Shown one piece after another: positions 42,913 to 52,112 of a stretch of 64,000 nt of DNA. This stretch comes from Pseudomonas marginalis (GTDB lineage: Bacteria > Pseudomonadota > Gammaproteobacteria > Pseudomonadales > Pseudomonadaceae). The stretch covers positions 186,001-250,000 of the forward strand of contig NZ_VTFG01000001.1 in the NCBI RefSeq assembly GCF_008692035.1, written 5' to 3'. The stretch's first letter is position 1; each line of letters starts with the position of its first letter. A model generated the notes under the pieces. That model was not told where the DNA came from. It did no database searches and saw only the letters and a list, made by a program, of their open reading frames with translations. A program made the position numbers and the translations under genes.

Positions 42913-45900
42913 TTAGTGGAAATGCACCGGTTTATAAGTGATAACTCTATCGACATAATGCGCCGGTTGTCCCACTTCAGCTACGTTAATGCTCATGGTG
43001 CTACCGTGGTTTTTTTGAATTTGTGGTGTTATTTTCCCGACAAAGCGATCTCGCAATATATCGTCTGCTGTTTGCTCGATGAGTGAGTTCCTGGCGTTAG
43101 GGTACGCACTTCGTGCCGCCTGCATTACCGTATTTCGCTTGTTGGTCATAGTGGTAGATCCGTAGTCCATAGTCACTTCACCTTCAAAAGCCTTGACTGG
43201 TCGCCGGAGTTCTCGCTGAAGCAGTCGGCCAAAAGAGCGACTTCCGCCCTCGCCGGAGTAGCAAACCAATAGTCTGATGTTGTTGTAGTTGGACGGATTA
43301 ACCCCCTTGCTCCGTAACAAAGAAAGCAGCTCTTTAGCAGAGTAAGGCTTGTTGTCAATAACGATTTCGGTACCGCGCGCCAATACTTTATCAACGAAAC
43401 CACGAGGGCGTCCGTGCGCAACGATATTAAGACGGTCAAGTTTTTTGTACTCGTCAACAAAAGTGTGTATTTCGTTGGCGATCATTCTAAGGTCTTTCAT
43501 GGGGTTTACCTTAATAAGGTTGTCAGCTCCAAGGCTTTGGTCGAGCCTGTTAGGTGGCGAGGCAGCTGCTGAAGGACTGTTTGACACCGGACTGGGTGCT
43601 TGCGCTGAAAAGTTATTTATTGCTTTGCCGTAAGCGCGGTCTTTGGCTGCGTCATAATGAAACCAATCGCCTGTTTTTTTATCGCGTATGGCAGTCGCTT
43701 TGATCCGTTCAGCGCTCGCGCCTACCTGATAGGTGCCTTCAGCCACATCCGCTCTTTTGACGAACTCTCTGAATTGCGCATTGTTCATCCCACTTTGTTG
43801 CAATTGGCGGGTATTTGCGAACTTTGCGCCGGCCGAAGCGGGCCCATTACTGGCGGGCAGGCTCGGGGTTTTTCCCAGCACGCCGCGGCCAAATGACTTG
43901 CTCGTCGTGCCTGCTGCTCTCGACACTCCGGACGTGCCTGCTGCTCGGGTCAGTCCGGATGCGGTTCGTCCGGCCGCGCCTGCGCCTTTGGCGAAGGCTG
44001 CACCTGTCAGGTAGAGGATGCCGTCAGAAAGCACATCGCCAAGTGCTTCCAGGTAATTACCTTTGAAAAGGTTTGCGAGGAATATGGCTCCCGGTATGAG
44101 TGCCAGGATGATACTTAATATTAACTCCTCCTTGGCTTCCTCTTTATCAAATGTGGTAATTTCCTTGGTTAGCTCAAATAATTCATCGAATTTGTACACG
44201 GAGAAACAATAAGCAGTAACCCGTTCGCTGATATAGTTGCTGCGTGCACTGTTGAGCGAGTCCGGCGTGATGACAGGCAAGGGGCTGGCTGCTTGTTTGG
44301 AAGCCTGCTCCGACGTCGGAGGACGCTCATGAATCATGGTGTTTTTCCAGACTTGGTCACTACTCTTAAGGTCTCTGATCCACTCGCCTTGCAAACCCTC
44401 CTTGAAGTTTTTTTTCAAGTCGTCACGTTTGGTTATTTTCCCTTCCTGAGATGACATTTCATAAAACTCAAATTTGCCATCACGCTCGGTCTGGAAAATA
44501 AGTGATCGCTTGCCCTGTGGTTGTGTTGGTGTATTGTCTTGACTATGAATGCTTCCGCCGGGGTAGTGCCTTATTGACTTTGTGACTTCGCCTTCAGTGA
44601 AAATGCGCAGTTTGCCGAACTCAAGGTTTTTCCGGTCTTCCGTAGGGAGGCTGGCAATCTGATTTTTTATAATCGTGGCGCATGCATCGAGATACTGTTT
44701 TTTGTAGGTGTTAAATAGTCTCTCATGTTTGGTCTTAGGCGCAGGCAAACTCGAAAGTTGATTGATCATGCTAGTGGAGAAGCGAGCGTCATCGGACACC
44801 CAATTTGAGTATCTACTTAATGTAGGATTGGACAGGTAAAAATCCAAGAGTGAAAACATCGGTTGTGTAGGACTGGCTAGGTTTCCACTGTTACGTCCTC
44901 TAGGGCTGTTATCCCTGAAGCAAGGAAGATCGTAAGGTAGTTCTACGCCGAACTTTTTCTTGAGTTCCGCCAATGCAACATCTCGCTGGGTGGGCACCTT
45001 GGCGGCAAGGTTTTCGAGGGTGGTTTGCAATAGCCTTATTTTGTCCTGAAATGCTTTTTGGGTCTGCTCGATTTGCGCTTGAGGATAGTCGCCGTCTTCC
45101 CGGGGGGTGAGCTTGCCGTGTAGTTTCCCCCATTCGATCAGCGCCAGGCGCGAAGTCTCGTTCTGAATCGCCTGGCCTGAAGAGGAAATCGGGTCCTTGG
45201 CATCCTGTGCCGACACCTGAGCAAAGGTCATTTGCGCTGTGATGCCAGGGCTGTAGGCTTCGATGCGCGCTACGGCTGCCTTCAACGCCACCCACGCGGT
45301 CGACCCGTAAGTCACGTTGTTGGGAATATTTTTTACCAGCAGTTCCGGCGCTGCACGTGCCAGCAGCAGGTGCGCGGCAACAGGGGCCATTTCTGCCGAT
45401 ACCCGCCTGAGCTTTATCAGGTGGTCGGCGAGCCCCTGTTTGATCGTTTCAAGAGGCTTCCCATTGAAACGATCGTCTGCCAGGTTATATCCAGCCACAT
45501 GGTTGAGCTGCGGACGAAACATGCTCTCCTGGTCCAGGGTTGTCGCGATAGCGGTCAAGACCCAGTCATGGGGAGAAGTGGTTTGCCATTGCTCGCCCAT
45601 CTTTTCTTTCAGGGCCGATTCGAGTTCAGCGGCTTTGGGCGTTTTGAGTATTTTCTCTATGACTTTCACAGGATCGCGAAATTCTCGCGCCGAAAATTGC
45701 ATATTTTTCGTCAGGTAACCCAACGCGCCTCGTTTGTCCGGCAGTGATGTTCCATCGTTGATCAGGTCTGGCAGTTTGAGGTTGTAGCCAAAGTGGCTGT
45801 AAACCGCTTTTTGTTCGTATTCCCCCAGCGGCACTGGCCAGGACAGCGCGCCGCCCAGATTGCCGAGCTTGGCCACCGGCAGCGGTGGGGCATTGATGAC

Positions 45901-46839
45901 AGCCCTGAAATTATCGCGTTCGTCCGGTGTTTTTGGCGGGATCCAGTTGTTTGCAAGAATAAACGCCTCGAGGGTAGGCGACGAGGTGTGGCCCAATTCG
46001 CTCAGCCGGCCGTATGACGAATCCGGATCCACATTCATGGTTGTGCTTTTCAACGCGGCTTCGATTTGGCGAGATCCGCTGTTCGCCAGTTGCGTCAACT
46101 TTCCTGACAGTACGTGGATATCCGCAAGATCCCCCAATGCGGTTTTTTCCGCATCCAGTTTGTCCAGGCTGACAGCCACCGCCGCCTGACTTTCTGCAAC
46201 GTTGGCGGCGTTTTTTTTGAAAGCCGGGTTCTGCTGCAACTGATTGGCTCGCGCAGCAGTGGCATTGCCATCTTCGCCATAAAAATTCGCCACGACCTCA
46301 AAAGGCGCGGAGGAGGGCGCAGTGCCCGGCGTTACTTCCACAGGGTTTTTACCCGCCGCCACGACGTCTATAGCGCGCAGCAACGGCGCAACGACGGTGT
46401 CCCATAACGGGTCTTTATCAGCGGCCCTGAACGTTTGGCGCCGACCACCGGCAGTTGCGGTGAAATGACCGAAGGAACTGATCGACAGCGGCTTGGAAAG
46501 ATCGATGTTCTTGTGCCAGGCCCAGTCCACGAACTGTGGATTTTTAAGCAGCTTGTGCAGGTGTGTCCACCACTGCCCGAAGGTCGATTCAGGCGGGATG
46601 TCGTCGAGTTTGTCGGTGCCGTCAAATGAAGGCCCGGTCTTCGCGATGTTATGCAGGGCCTTGGCGAAAACCAGTGCAAGGTCTTTGTCCCCCTTGGCTG
46701 CAGGTGTTTCGTAAGGGGCTTCGTCGGGCGTGTGTGCAGCAGTGCTGTCTTCTGCTGATGGGAGAGGCGTGGCGCCCTCCGGAGGAAGCGGCAGTCTGGT
46801 TTCGATATCCTGGCGTGCACCGGTTGCTGATAGGGTCAT
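42913..46839 (-). CDS. Giant dermonecrotic-toxin-like protein 3 with His-Gly...Cys peptidase-like domain
   Basis: 1308 residues, third paralogue of the 9526 and 18705 proteins. The shared block near 446-520 has HVAGYNLAD, APELLVKNIPNNVTYGSTAW and SPGITAQMTFAQV. A hydrophobic segment (LILSIILALIPGAIFLANLF, then AFAKGAGAAG) lies near 900-960. The linker WFHYDAAKDRAYGKAINNF precedes a distinct C-terminal domain of about 230 residues. This has H1142-G in LNIVAHGRPRGF and C1193 in IRLLVCYSGEGGSRSF, 51 residues apart, as in C80-type (MARTX/TcdB autoprocessing) or related Stv-like domains. Base composition is more AT-rich than in the other two paralogues. There is no signal peptide and no immunity gene. 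Confidence 0.8.
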   Translation of the reverse strand: MTLSATGARQDIETRLPLPPEGATPLPSAEDSTAAHTPDEAPYETPAAKGDKDLALVFAKALHNIAKTGPSFDGTDKLDDIPPESTFGQWWTHLHKLLKNPQFVDWAWHKNIDLSKPLSISSFGHFTATAGGRRQTFRAADKDPLWDTVVAPLLRAIDVVAAGKNPVEVTPGTAPSSAPFEVVANFYGEDGNATAARANQLQQNPAFKKNAANVAESQAAVAVSLDKLDAEKTALGDLADIHVLSGKLTQLANSGSRQIEAALKSTTMNVDPDSSYGRLSELGHTSSPTLEAFILANNWIPPKTPDERDNFRAVINAPPLPVAKLGNLGGALSWPVPLGEYEQKAVYSHFGYNLKLPDLINDGTSLPDKRGALGYLTKNMQFSAREFRDPVKVIEKILKTPKAAELESALKEKMGEQWQTTSPHDWVLTAIATTLDQESMFRPQLNHVAGYNLADDRFNGKPLETIKQGLADHLIKLRRVSAEMAPVAAHLLLARAAPELLVKNIPNNVTYGSTAWVALKAAVARIEAYSPGITAQMTFAQVSAQDAKDPISSSGQAIQNETSRLALIEWGKLHGKLTPREDGDYPQAQIEQTQKAFQDKIRLLQTTLENLAAKVPTQRDVALAELKKKFGVELPYDLPCFRDNSPRGRNSGNLASPTQPMFSLLDFYLSNPTLSRYSNWVSDDARFSTSMINQLSSLPAPKTKHERLFNTYKKQYLDACATIIKNQIASLPTEDRKNLEFGKLRIFTEGEVTKSIRHYPGGSIHSQDNTPTQPQGKRSLIFQTERDGKFEFYEMSSQEGKITKRDDLKKNFKEGLQGEWIRDLKSSDQVWKNTMIHERPPTSEQASKQAASPLPVITPDSLNSARSNYISERVTAYCFSVYKFDELFELTKEITTFDKEEAKEELILSIILALIPGAIFLANLFKGNYLEALGDVLSDGILYLTGAAFAKGAGAAGRTASGLTRAAGTSGVSRAAGTTSKSFGRGVLGKTPSLPASNGPASAGAKFANTRQLQQSGMNNAQFREFVKRADVAEGTYQVGASAERIKATAIRDKKTGDWFHYDAAKDRAYGKAINNFSAQAPSPVSNSPSAAASPPNRLDQSLGADNLIKVNPMKDLRMIANEIHTFVDEYKKLDRLNIVAHGRPRGFVDKVLARGTEIVIDNKPYSAKELLSLLRSKGVNPSNYNNIRLLVCYSGEGGSRSFGRLLQRELRRPVKAFEGEVTMDYGSTTMTNKRNTVMQAARSAYPNARNSLIEQTADDILRDRFVGKITPQIQKNHGSTMSINVAEVGQPAHYVDRVITYKPVHFH

Positions 46840-46991
46840 TAAGGTTTATCTCCCTGCCTTACTCAAACATGGGCGCCCGGCTCTGGTTCGATCGACCGGG
46901 CTCGTAGCCTGAGTGAGCAGTGGTGACGTTTGATTCCACACAAGAGTGTTATCGATTGCTTCCTTCCTGGGGCTGCGCGACGCAATCAGGC
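46840..46991. other. Gap between ABC operon and toxin-like gene 3
   Basis: A GCCCGG/CCGGGC stem with a 15-base loop near 46875-46905 may end the ABC operon, but no T-run is seen. GGGAG lies 10 bases upstream of the toxin-like gene start at 46839. Nothing else is evident. Confidence 0.4.
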
Positions 46992-48623
46992 TCAGGCGGC
47001 GCTTGCCGTGACGTGACGGCCAGGGATGGCCGCAATCAATTCACGGGTGTAGTCGCTGGCCGGCTGGTTGAAGATGCGCTCCACCGAGCCCTGTTCAACC
47101 ACGCGGCCATTGCGCAGCACCAGCACCTCATGGGCGAAGTTGGCCACCACTGACAAGTCGTGGGACACCAGCACGTAGGCGATGCCCATTTCCCGTTGCA
47201 GCTCTTCCAGCAGGTCAAGAATGCGCGCCTGCACCGACACGTCGAGGGCGCTGACCGGTTCATCCAGCAACAGCAGGTCGGGTTTCAACGCCAGGGCCCT
47301 GGCGATGGCGACCCGTTGGCACTGGCCGCCGGACAGTTCACGGGGCAGACGATCGAGAAAACTCGCCGGCAGGTGCACGCGGCTGATCAACGCCCGCGCC
47401 GCCTGTTCCAGGGCAGCGCCCTTGAGCAAGCCAAACGACACCAGCGGCTCAACAATGCTGTCGAACACGGTGAAACGCGGGTCCAGCGCCGCGAAGGGGT
47501 TTTGTTGCACCAGTTGCAGGCGTTGGCGCAACGGGCGGAAGTCGCGCCAGCTCAGGTCGGTGACGTCTTGCTGCTCGAACCGGACGCGGCCCTGGGTCGG
47601 CTTCTCCAGGCCCAGGGCGATACGCAGCGCGGTGCTCTTGCCCGAGCCGGACTCGCCGACGATGGCCAGGGTCTGGCCGGGGTAGACCTCCAGGCTCAGA
47701 TCCTCCAGGGCCACGAAGGTCGAGGCTTCGCCCTTGACCTTGGGCAGGGCAAACGTCTTGCCGACGTTGTCCAGGCTCAGGATCGGCTCACGTCCCAGGT
47801 CGAGGTTGAGCAACGGTTCACGCCGCCTGGCGAAGGCGGGTGCGGCGGCGATCAGCGCGCGGGTGTAATCGTGGCTGGGCTGCGCGAGGATCTGTCGTGG
47901 CGGACCTTGTTCCACCACCTCACCCTGTTGCATCACCAGGATACGGTCGGCACGGTCGAGCGCCACGCCCAGGTCATGGGTGATGATCAGCAGGGAAATG
48001 CCGCGTTCACTGACCAGGCGCTGCAAGTGGTCGAGGATCTTGCGCTGCACGGTCACGTCGAGGGCGCTGGTGGGTTCGTCGGCGATGATCAGGCGCGGGT
48101 TGCCGGCCAGGGCGATGGCGATCAGCACGCGCTGGCGCATGCCGCCGGAGAGTTCATGGGGGTACTGGCGCGCGCGCAATACCGGGTTGTCGATGCCCAC
48201 CTGTTGCAGCAGCTCGACAATGTCGGCATCGACGCCGGGGTAGCGTTTGCCCTTGGCGAGTATCAGCGCCTCGGCGATCTGCTGGCCGATGCGCAGCGTG
48301 GGGTTGAGGCTGACCATCGGGTCCTGGGGCACCAGGCCGATGGTGCGCCCGCGCAGCTTGCGTTTCTGCCGTTCGCTGGCGTGGGTCAGGTGGTGACCAT
48401 CCACCCACAGTTCACCGGCGCCGATCTGCGCATTCTCGGGCAGCAGGCCTAGGATCGCATTGGCCAGGGTGGATTTGCCTGAGCCGGACTCGCCGACAAT
48501 CGCCACGGTCTCGCCCTGGGTGAGTGAAAACGACAGGCTGCGCACCGCCGGATTGAGCTGGCCGCCGGAACGGTAGTCGACACTCAGTTGGCGCACATCG
48601 ATTAAACGCGGTTGGGTATTCAT
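46992..48623 (-). CDS. Fused two-domain ABC ATPase for peptide-type importer
   Basis: 543 residues containing both ATPases of a Dpp/Opp-type importer in one chain. Walker A occurs twice (GESGSGKSTLANAILG at about 41, GESGSGKSTALRIALG at about 325), with signatures LSGGMRQRVLIA and LSGGQCQRVAIAR and Walker B LIIADEPTSALD and LLLLDEPVSALD. E. coli GsiA has the same design. Start ATG 48623 follows GAGGAGAT and overlaps the upstream permease stop (ATGA). It is the last gene of the operon beginning with the TonB receptor. Confidence 0.92.
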   Translation of the reverse strand: MNTQPRLIDVRQLSVDYRSGGQLNPAVRSLSFSLTQGETVAIVGESGSGKSTLANAILGLLPENAQIGAGELWVDGHHLTHASERQKRKLRGRTIGLVPQDPMVSLNPTLRIGQQIAEALILAKGKRYPGVDADIVELLQQVGIDNPVLRARQYPHELSGGMRQRVLIAIALAGNPRLIIADEPTSALDVTVQRKILDHLQRLVSERGISLLIITHDLGVALDRADRILVMQQGEVVEQGPPRQILAQPSHDYTRALIAAAPAFARRREPLLNLDLGREPILSLDNVGKTFALPKVKGEASTFVALEDLSLEVYPGQTLAIVGESGSGKSTALRIALGLEKPTQGRVRFEQQDVTDLSWRDFRPLRQRLQLVQQNPFAALDPRFTVFDSIVEPLVSFGLLKGAALEQAARALISRVHLPASFLDRLPRELSGGQCQRVAIARALALKPDLLLLDEPVSALDVSVQARILDLLEELQREMGIAYVLVSHDLSVVANFAHEVLVLRNGRVVEQGSVERIFNQPASDYTRELIAAIPGRHVTASAA

Positions 48624-49504
48624 CGCTGGATCTCCTCGAACGTGCGGGCGATATGGTTGAGGCTGAACACCACGGCCACCAGGAACAGGCCGGGCAGCAA
48701 AGACACCCACGGTGCGGTGATCAGGAAGTGGCGGCCGTTGGCGATCAAGGTGCCCCATTCCGCCGCCGGAGGGGCGGCGCCGAAACCGAGAAAACTCAAG
48801 CCTGCGGTGGCGAGGATCGCGGCGCCGAAATCCAGAGTCGCCAGCACGGCTACCGGGCCCCAGGCGTTGGGCAGGATGTGCCGCAACAACGTGCGGCCCC
48901 AACTGGCACCGCCCAGGCGAGCGGCTTCGACATAGGGCAGGGTTTTCACCCGCAGCACTTCGGCACGGGTGGTGCGGGCAAAGCCGGGAATGATGCCGAT
49001 GCCCACGGCAATCGCCACCGGTACCGTACCGAAGCCGATGGCCGTGACAATCGCCAGGGCCAGCAACAGGCCGGGCAGGGCCAGCAGCACATCGACAACG
49101 CGCATGATCAGCGCATCGATACGGCCACCGGCAAACCCGGACAAAATGCCCAGCCCCAACCCGCCCACCAGGGCGATGCCGACCGCCAGGGAGGCGGCCA
49201 GCACTGACAGGCTGGCGCCGTAGACCACGCGGGTAAACAGGTCGCGGCCCAGTTCATCGGTGCCGAACCAGTGGGTCAGGTTGGGGGCGCTGAGTTTGGC
49301 GGCCGGCGCGGTGGCGTAAGGGTCGAAGCTGCTCAGCAGCTGCGGCGTCACGGCGGCGACCAGCGAGAACAGCACCACCAGCACCGCCAGGCTGAACCCT
49401 GGGCGGCGCAGCAATGGCAGGAGTGTCGCCGTTGCGCGTTGTAAGGGGCTGCGGCGGCGCCAGAGTGTTTCGCTGCGGATCAGTTTCCGGGTAAGCGTCG
49501 TCAT
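48620..49504 (-). CDS. ABC permease, DppC/OppC type
   Basis: 294 residues, six membrane helices; the N-terminal OppC_N segment (FSLAVLVVLFSLVAAVTPQL) and the EAA loop region (TTRAEVLRVKTLPYVEAARLGG) that contacts the ATPase are visible. It forms a heterodimer with the permease at 49508. The gap to that gene is three bases. Confidence 0.92.
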   Translation of the reverse strand: MTTLTRKLIRSETLWRRRSPLQRATATLLPLLRRPGFSLAVLVVLFSLVAAVTPQLLSSFDPYATAPAAKLSAPNLTHWFGTDELGRDLFTRVVYGASLSVLAASLAVGIALVGGLGLGILSGFAGGRIDALIMRVVDVLLALPGLLLALAIVTAIGFGTVPVAIAVGIGIIPGFARTTRAEVLRVKTLPYVEAARLGGASWGRTLLRHILPNAWGPVAVLATLDFGAAILATAGLSFLGFGAAPPAAEWGTLIANGRHFLITAPWVSLLPGLFLVAVVFSLNHIARTFEEIQR

Positions 49505-49507
49505 GGT

Positions 49508-50458
49508 CTAGGACACCTTGGGCGTGTGGGAGATGCGCGGGTCGAGCCAGGGATAAAGCAGGTCCACCAGCAGGTTCACCAGGACAAATGCCGCCGCCGA
49601 GACCGCGACGATGGCCAGCACCACCGGAATATCCTGGCGCAGCACCGCTTCCTGGGCCAGGCGGCCGATGCCGGAGCGGGCGAAGATGGTTTCCACCAGC
49701 ACCGCGCCGGACACGGTGTTACCCACCTGCAGGCCGATCAGGGTGAGGATCGGCAGCGCGGCGTTCCTGAACCCGTGGCGCGCCTGCACCTGGCCGCGGC
49801 TCAAGCCCTTGGCGTAGGCGGTGACGATATAGGCCTCTTTCCACACGCCCTGGAAGCTGCGTTGCAGCACCTGGGCGTACACCGCGGCGCTCGGAATCGC
49901 CAGGGTGACTGCCGGCAGCACCAGACTTTCGAAGCCCTTGCTGCCGGTGGCGGGAAACCAGCCCAGGCCAAATGCAAATACCTGGATCAGCAGCAAGCCC
50001 ATCCAGAACACCGGCACCGAAAAGCCCAGGGACGGCAAGCGCGCCAGGGCTTTTTTCAACGGTTGCCAGCGGATATACGCGGTGAGGTAAGCCAGGCCGA
50101 TACCGCCGAGCAGCGAGAGCACAATCGCCAGGCCGGCCAGGGAAAGGGTCTGGGGCAGGCGTTCGGCGAGTAACTCGGCCACCGGGCGATTGAGCGACAG
50201 TGACTGCCCGAAATCACCGTGCAGTGCCCCCAGCAGCAGGTCGATATATTGCTCGAACAGGCCTTTATCCAGCCCGTAGTAGGCGCGCGCCTTGGCCAGG
50301 TCTTCCACCGACAGGGCGTCGGCTTCCATGCCGGATGCACTGAGCATGATCGACAAGGTATCGCCCGGCAGCAGATAGAGGATGAAGTAGGTGATGCTAT
50401 AGGCCCCCCATAGCACCAGCAGCGCCTGGCCGACCCGGCCGATCAGGTAGCGGCTCAT
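49508..50458 (-). CDS. ABC permease, DppB/OppB type
   Basis: 316 residues, six membrane helices, with the OppB start (YLIGRVGQALLVLWGAYSIT) and the EAA-loop segment AYIVTAYAKGLSRGQVQARH. Its start overlaps the stop of the substrate-binding protein gene (ATGA). Partner of the DppC-like permease. Confidence 0.92.
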   Translation of the reverse strand: MSRYLIGRVGQALLVLWGAYSITYFILYLLPGDTLSIMLSASGMEADALSVEDLAKARAYYGLDKGLFEQYIDLLLGALHGDFGQSLSLNRPVAELLAERLPQTLSLAGLAIVLSLLGGIGLAYLTAYIRWQPLKKALARLPSLGFSVPVFWMGLLLIQVFAFGLGWFPATGSKGFESLVLPAVTLAIPSAAVYAQVLQRSFQGVWKEAYIVTAYAKGLSRGQVQARHGFRNAALPILTLIGLQVGNTVSGAVLVETIFARSGIGRLAQEAVLRQDIPVVLAIVAVSAAAFVLVNLLVDLLYPWLDPRISHTPKVS

Positions 50459-52086
50459 GGCGTGCCGACCTCGATGTCACCCAACAAGGCAAAGCCTTCG
50501 GCGGTCCAGCGGAAGTTTTTCACTTTGGGCGACGTCGCGGCCTGCCACACGCGCTCGTACACCGGGAACGCCGAGCCTTCGTCGATCAGCAGGTCCTGCA
50601 GGTCGCCGTAGGCTGCCGCCCTTTGAGCGCTTTGGGTGGCGGTGATGCCGGCATCGAACAGGCCCTTGGCTTTTTCCAGGGTCGGCGCTGCGTAAAGGTT
50701 GGTGGCCAGGGTCGAGCTGTTGGCGGTGCGAGGGTCGAGGATGGTCTGCAAGATGATCGGATCGGCGCGGGTCATGTAGGTGCTGGTCAGGTCATAGTTA
50801 CCGGCCGAGTTGTTGGCGACCCATTCGGCGCGAGTGACCACGTTGAGCTTGACCTCGATACCGACCTTGCGCAGCTGGTCCTGGAGCAGCACGTCCCCGG
50901 CAGTTTCCGCCGGGGTGATGTTGTAGCTCAGGCTCAGGCGCTTGCCGTCTTTGTGCCGGTAGCCATCGGTGCCCTTGGCCCAGCCGGCCTGGTCCAACAG
51001 GCGCTCGGCACCCGCGGGGTCGTAGGCCAGCTTGGCGCCCTGGCTTTTGAAGTAGGGCGTGGTGACGTCGTAGATACCGTCCACCACCGGGAATTCGGCG
51101 TTGTACACGGTGCTGGCGTAGCTCTTGCGGTCAATGGCCTTTTGCACCGCCAGCCGTACTTGCTTGTCGGCCAGTGCCCGCTCGCCGCGGGTGTTGGGGT
51201 ACAGGTTCAGCGCCGGCCCCGGCAGCGAGCGGCTCTGGATGGTGGCGCCCTTGGATTGGAACAGTTTCAGGTCGACTTCCGAGAACGGGTTGCGGGGCCA
51301 CAGGATGTCGGCCTTGCCTTGCAGGAACAGGCCGTTACGCACGCTTTCCTCGGGGATGTAGGTGACGTCCACCGCCTCCAGGTGCGCTTCGCCCTGGTTT
51401 TTCATATTCGCCGACGCCCAGGCGTAACCCTTGCGCTTGGTCAGGTGCGCGCCGACTTCCGGGGTGTAGCTGGCCAATACGAACGGGCCGGTGCCGATGA
51501 TCTTGCCAAGCGAACGCTCCTTGACGCTCAGCGCGTAGGAGGCCGGCGCGAGGATCGCCAGGTTGGTGGTGGAGGTCGCCTGCAGGAAGCCCGCATTGGG
51601 CTTGGCGAGCACCAGCTTGACGGTGAAGTCGTCGACTACTTCGGCGCGATCAAAGCCCGCCAGGTACGTCGCGCCGAAGGTGGCCGGCAGCTCGGTCGCC
51701 AGCGCCTTGTTGCTGTCAAAGGCGGTTTTCACGGCCTTGGCATCGAAGCGTTCGCCGTTGCTGAAGGTGACGTTGTCGCGCAGGTGGAAGGTGTAGGTCA
51801 ACGCGTCGTCGCTGACTTCCCAGCTTTTCGCCAGCCAGGGAATGATCCTGCCGGTCTGCGGATCCTGGTCGGTGAGGGATTCGGCGATATTGCGCAGCAG
51901 CACCCGGTGTTCGAGCCAATAGACCTGGAACGGGTCGACGCTGACCAGGGTGGTGTTGTCGCCGAAGAAGGCGATGTTCAAGGTCTTGCCGGCCTGGCTG
52001 TCAGTGCCCGCAGGCGAGCAGGCGGCCAGGCTCAATGCCAGGGCGCAAGGGGCCAATAGACGGCTCATCAAGTTGGAGGTGTTCAA
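50455..52086 (-). CDS. Peptide/nickel-type ABC substrate-binding lipoprotein
   Basis: 543-residue SBP_bac_5 family protein, the solute receptor of the importer. The lipobox LSLAAC (Cys23) implies a membrane-anchored lipoprotein, unusual for many Gram-negative DppA proteins. Conserved phrases: LTYTFHLRDNVTFSNGERFD, VRLAVQKAIDRKSY. TTG at 52086 is the chosen start, because GAGGG lies 7 bases upstream; ATG at 52068 is an alternative with no site. The TonB receptor gene upstream is 26 bases away, so the ligand probably crosses both membranes through this one operon. Confidence 0.9.
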   Translation of the reverse strand: MNTSNLMSRLLAPCALALSLAACSPAGTDSQAGKTLNIAFFGDNTTLVSVDPFQVYWLEHRVLLRNIAESLTDQDPQTGRIIPWLAKSWEVSDDALTYTFHLRDNVTFSNGERFDAKAVKTAFDSNKALATELPATFGATYLAGFDRAEVVDDFTVKLVLAKPNAGFLQATSTTNLAILAPASYALSVKERSLGKIIGTGPFVLASYTPEVGAHLTKRKGYAWASANMKNQGEAHLEAVDVTYIPEESVRNGLFLQGKADILWPRNPFSEVDLKLFQSKGATIQSRSLPGPALNLYPNTRGERALADKQVRLAVQKAIDRKSYASTVYNAEFPVVDGIYDVTTPYFKSQGAKLAYDPAGAERLLDQAGWAKGTDGYRHKDGKRLSLSYNITPAETAGDVLLQDQLRKVGIEVKLNVVTRAEWVANNSAGNYDLTSTYMTRADPIILQTILDPRTANSSTLATNLYAAPTLEKAKGLFDAGITATQSAQRAAAYGDLQDLLIDEGSAFPVYERVWQAATSPKVKNFRWTAEGFALLGDIEVGTP

Positions 52087-52112
52087 TGGGATGCCCTCGT
52101 ATGGCGATTGGC

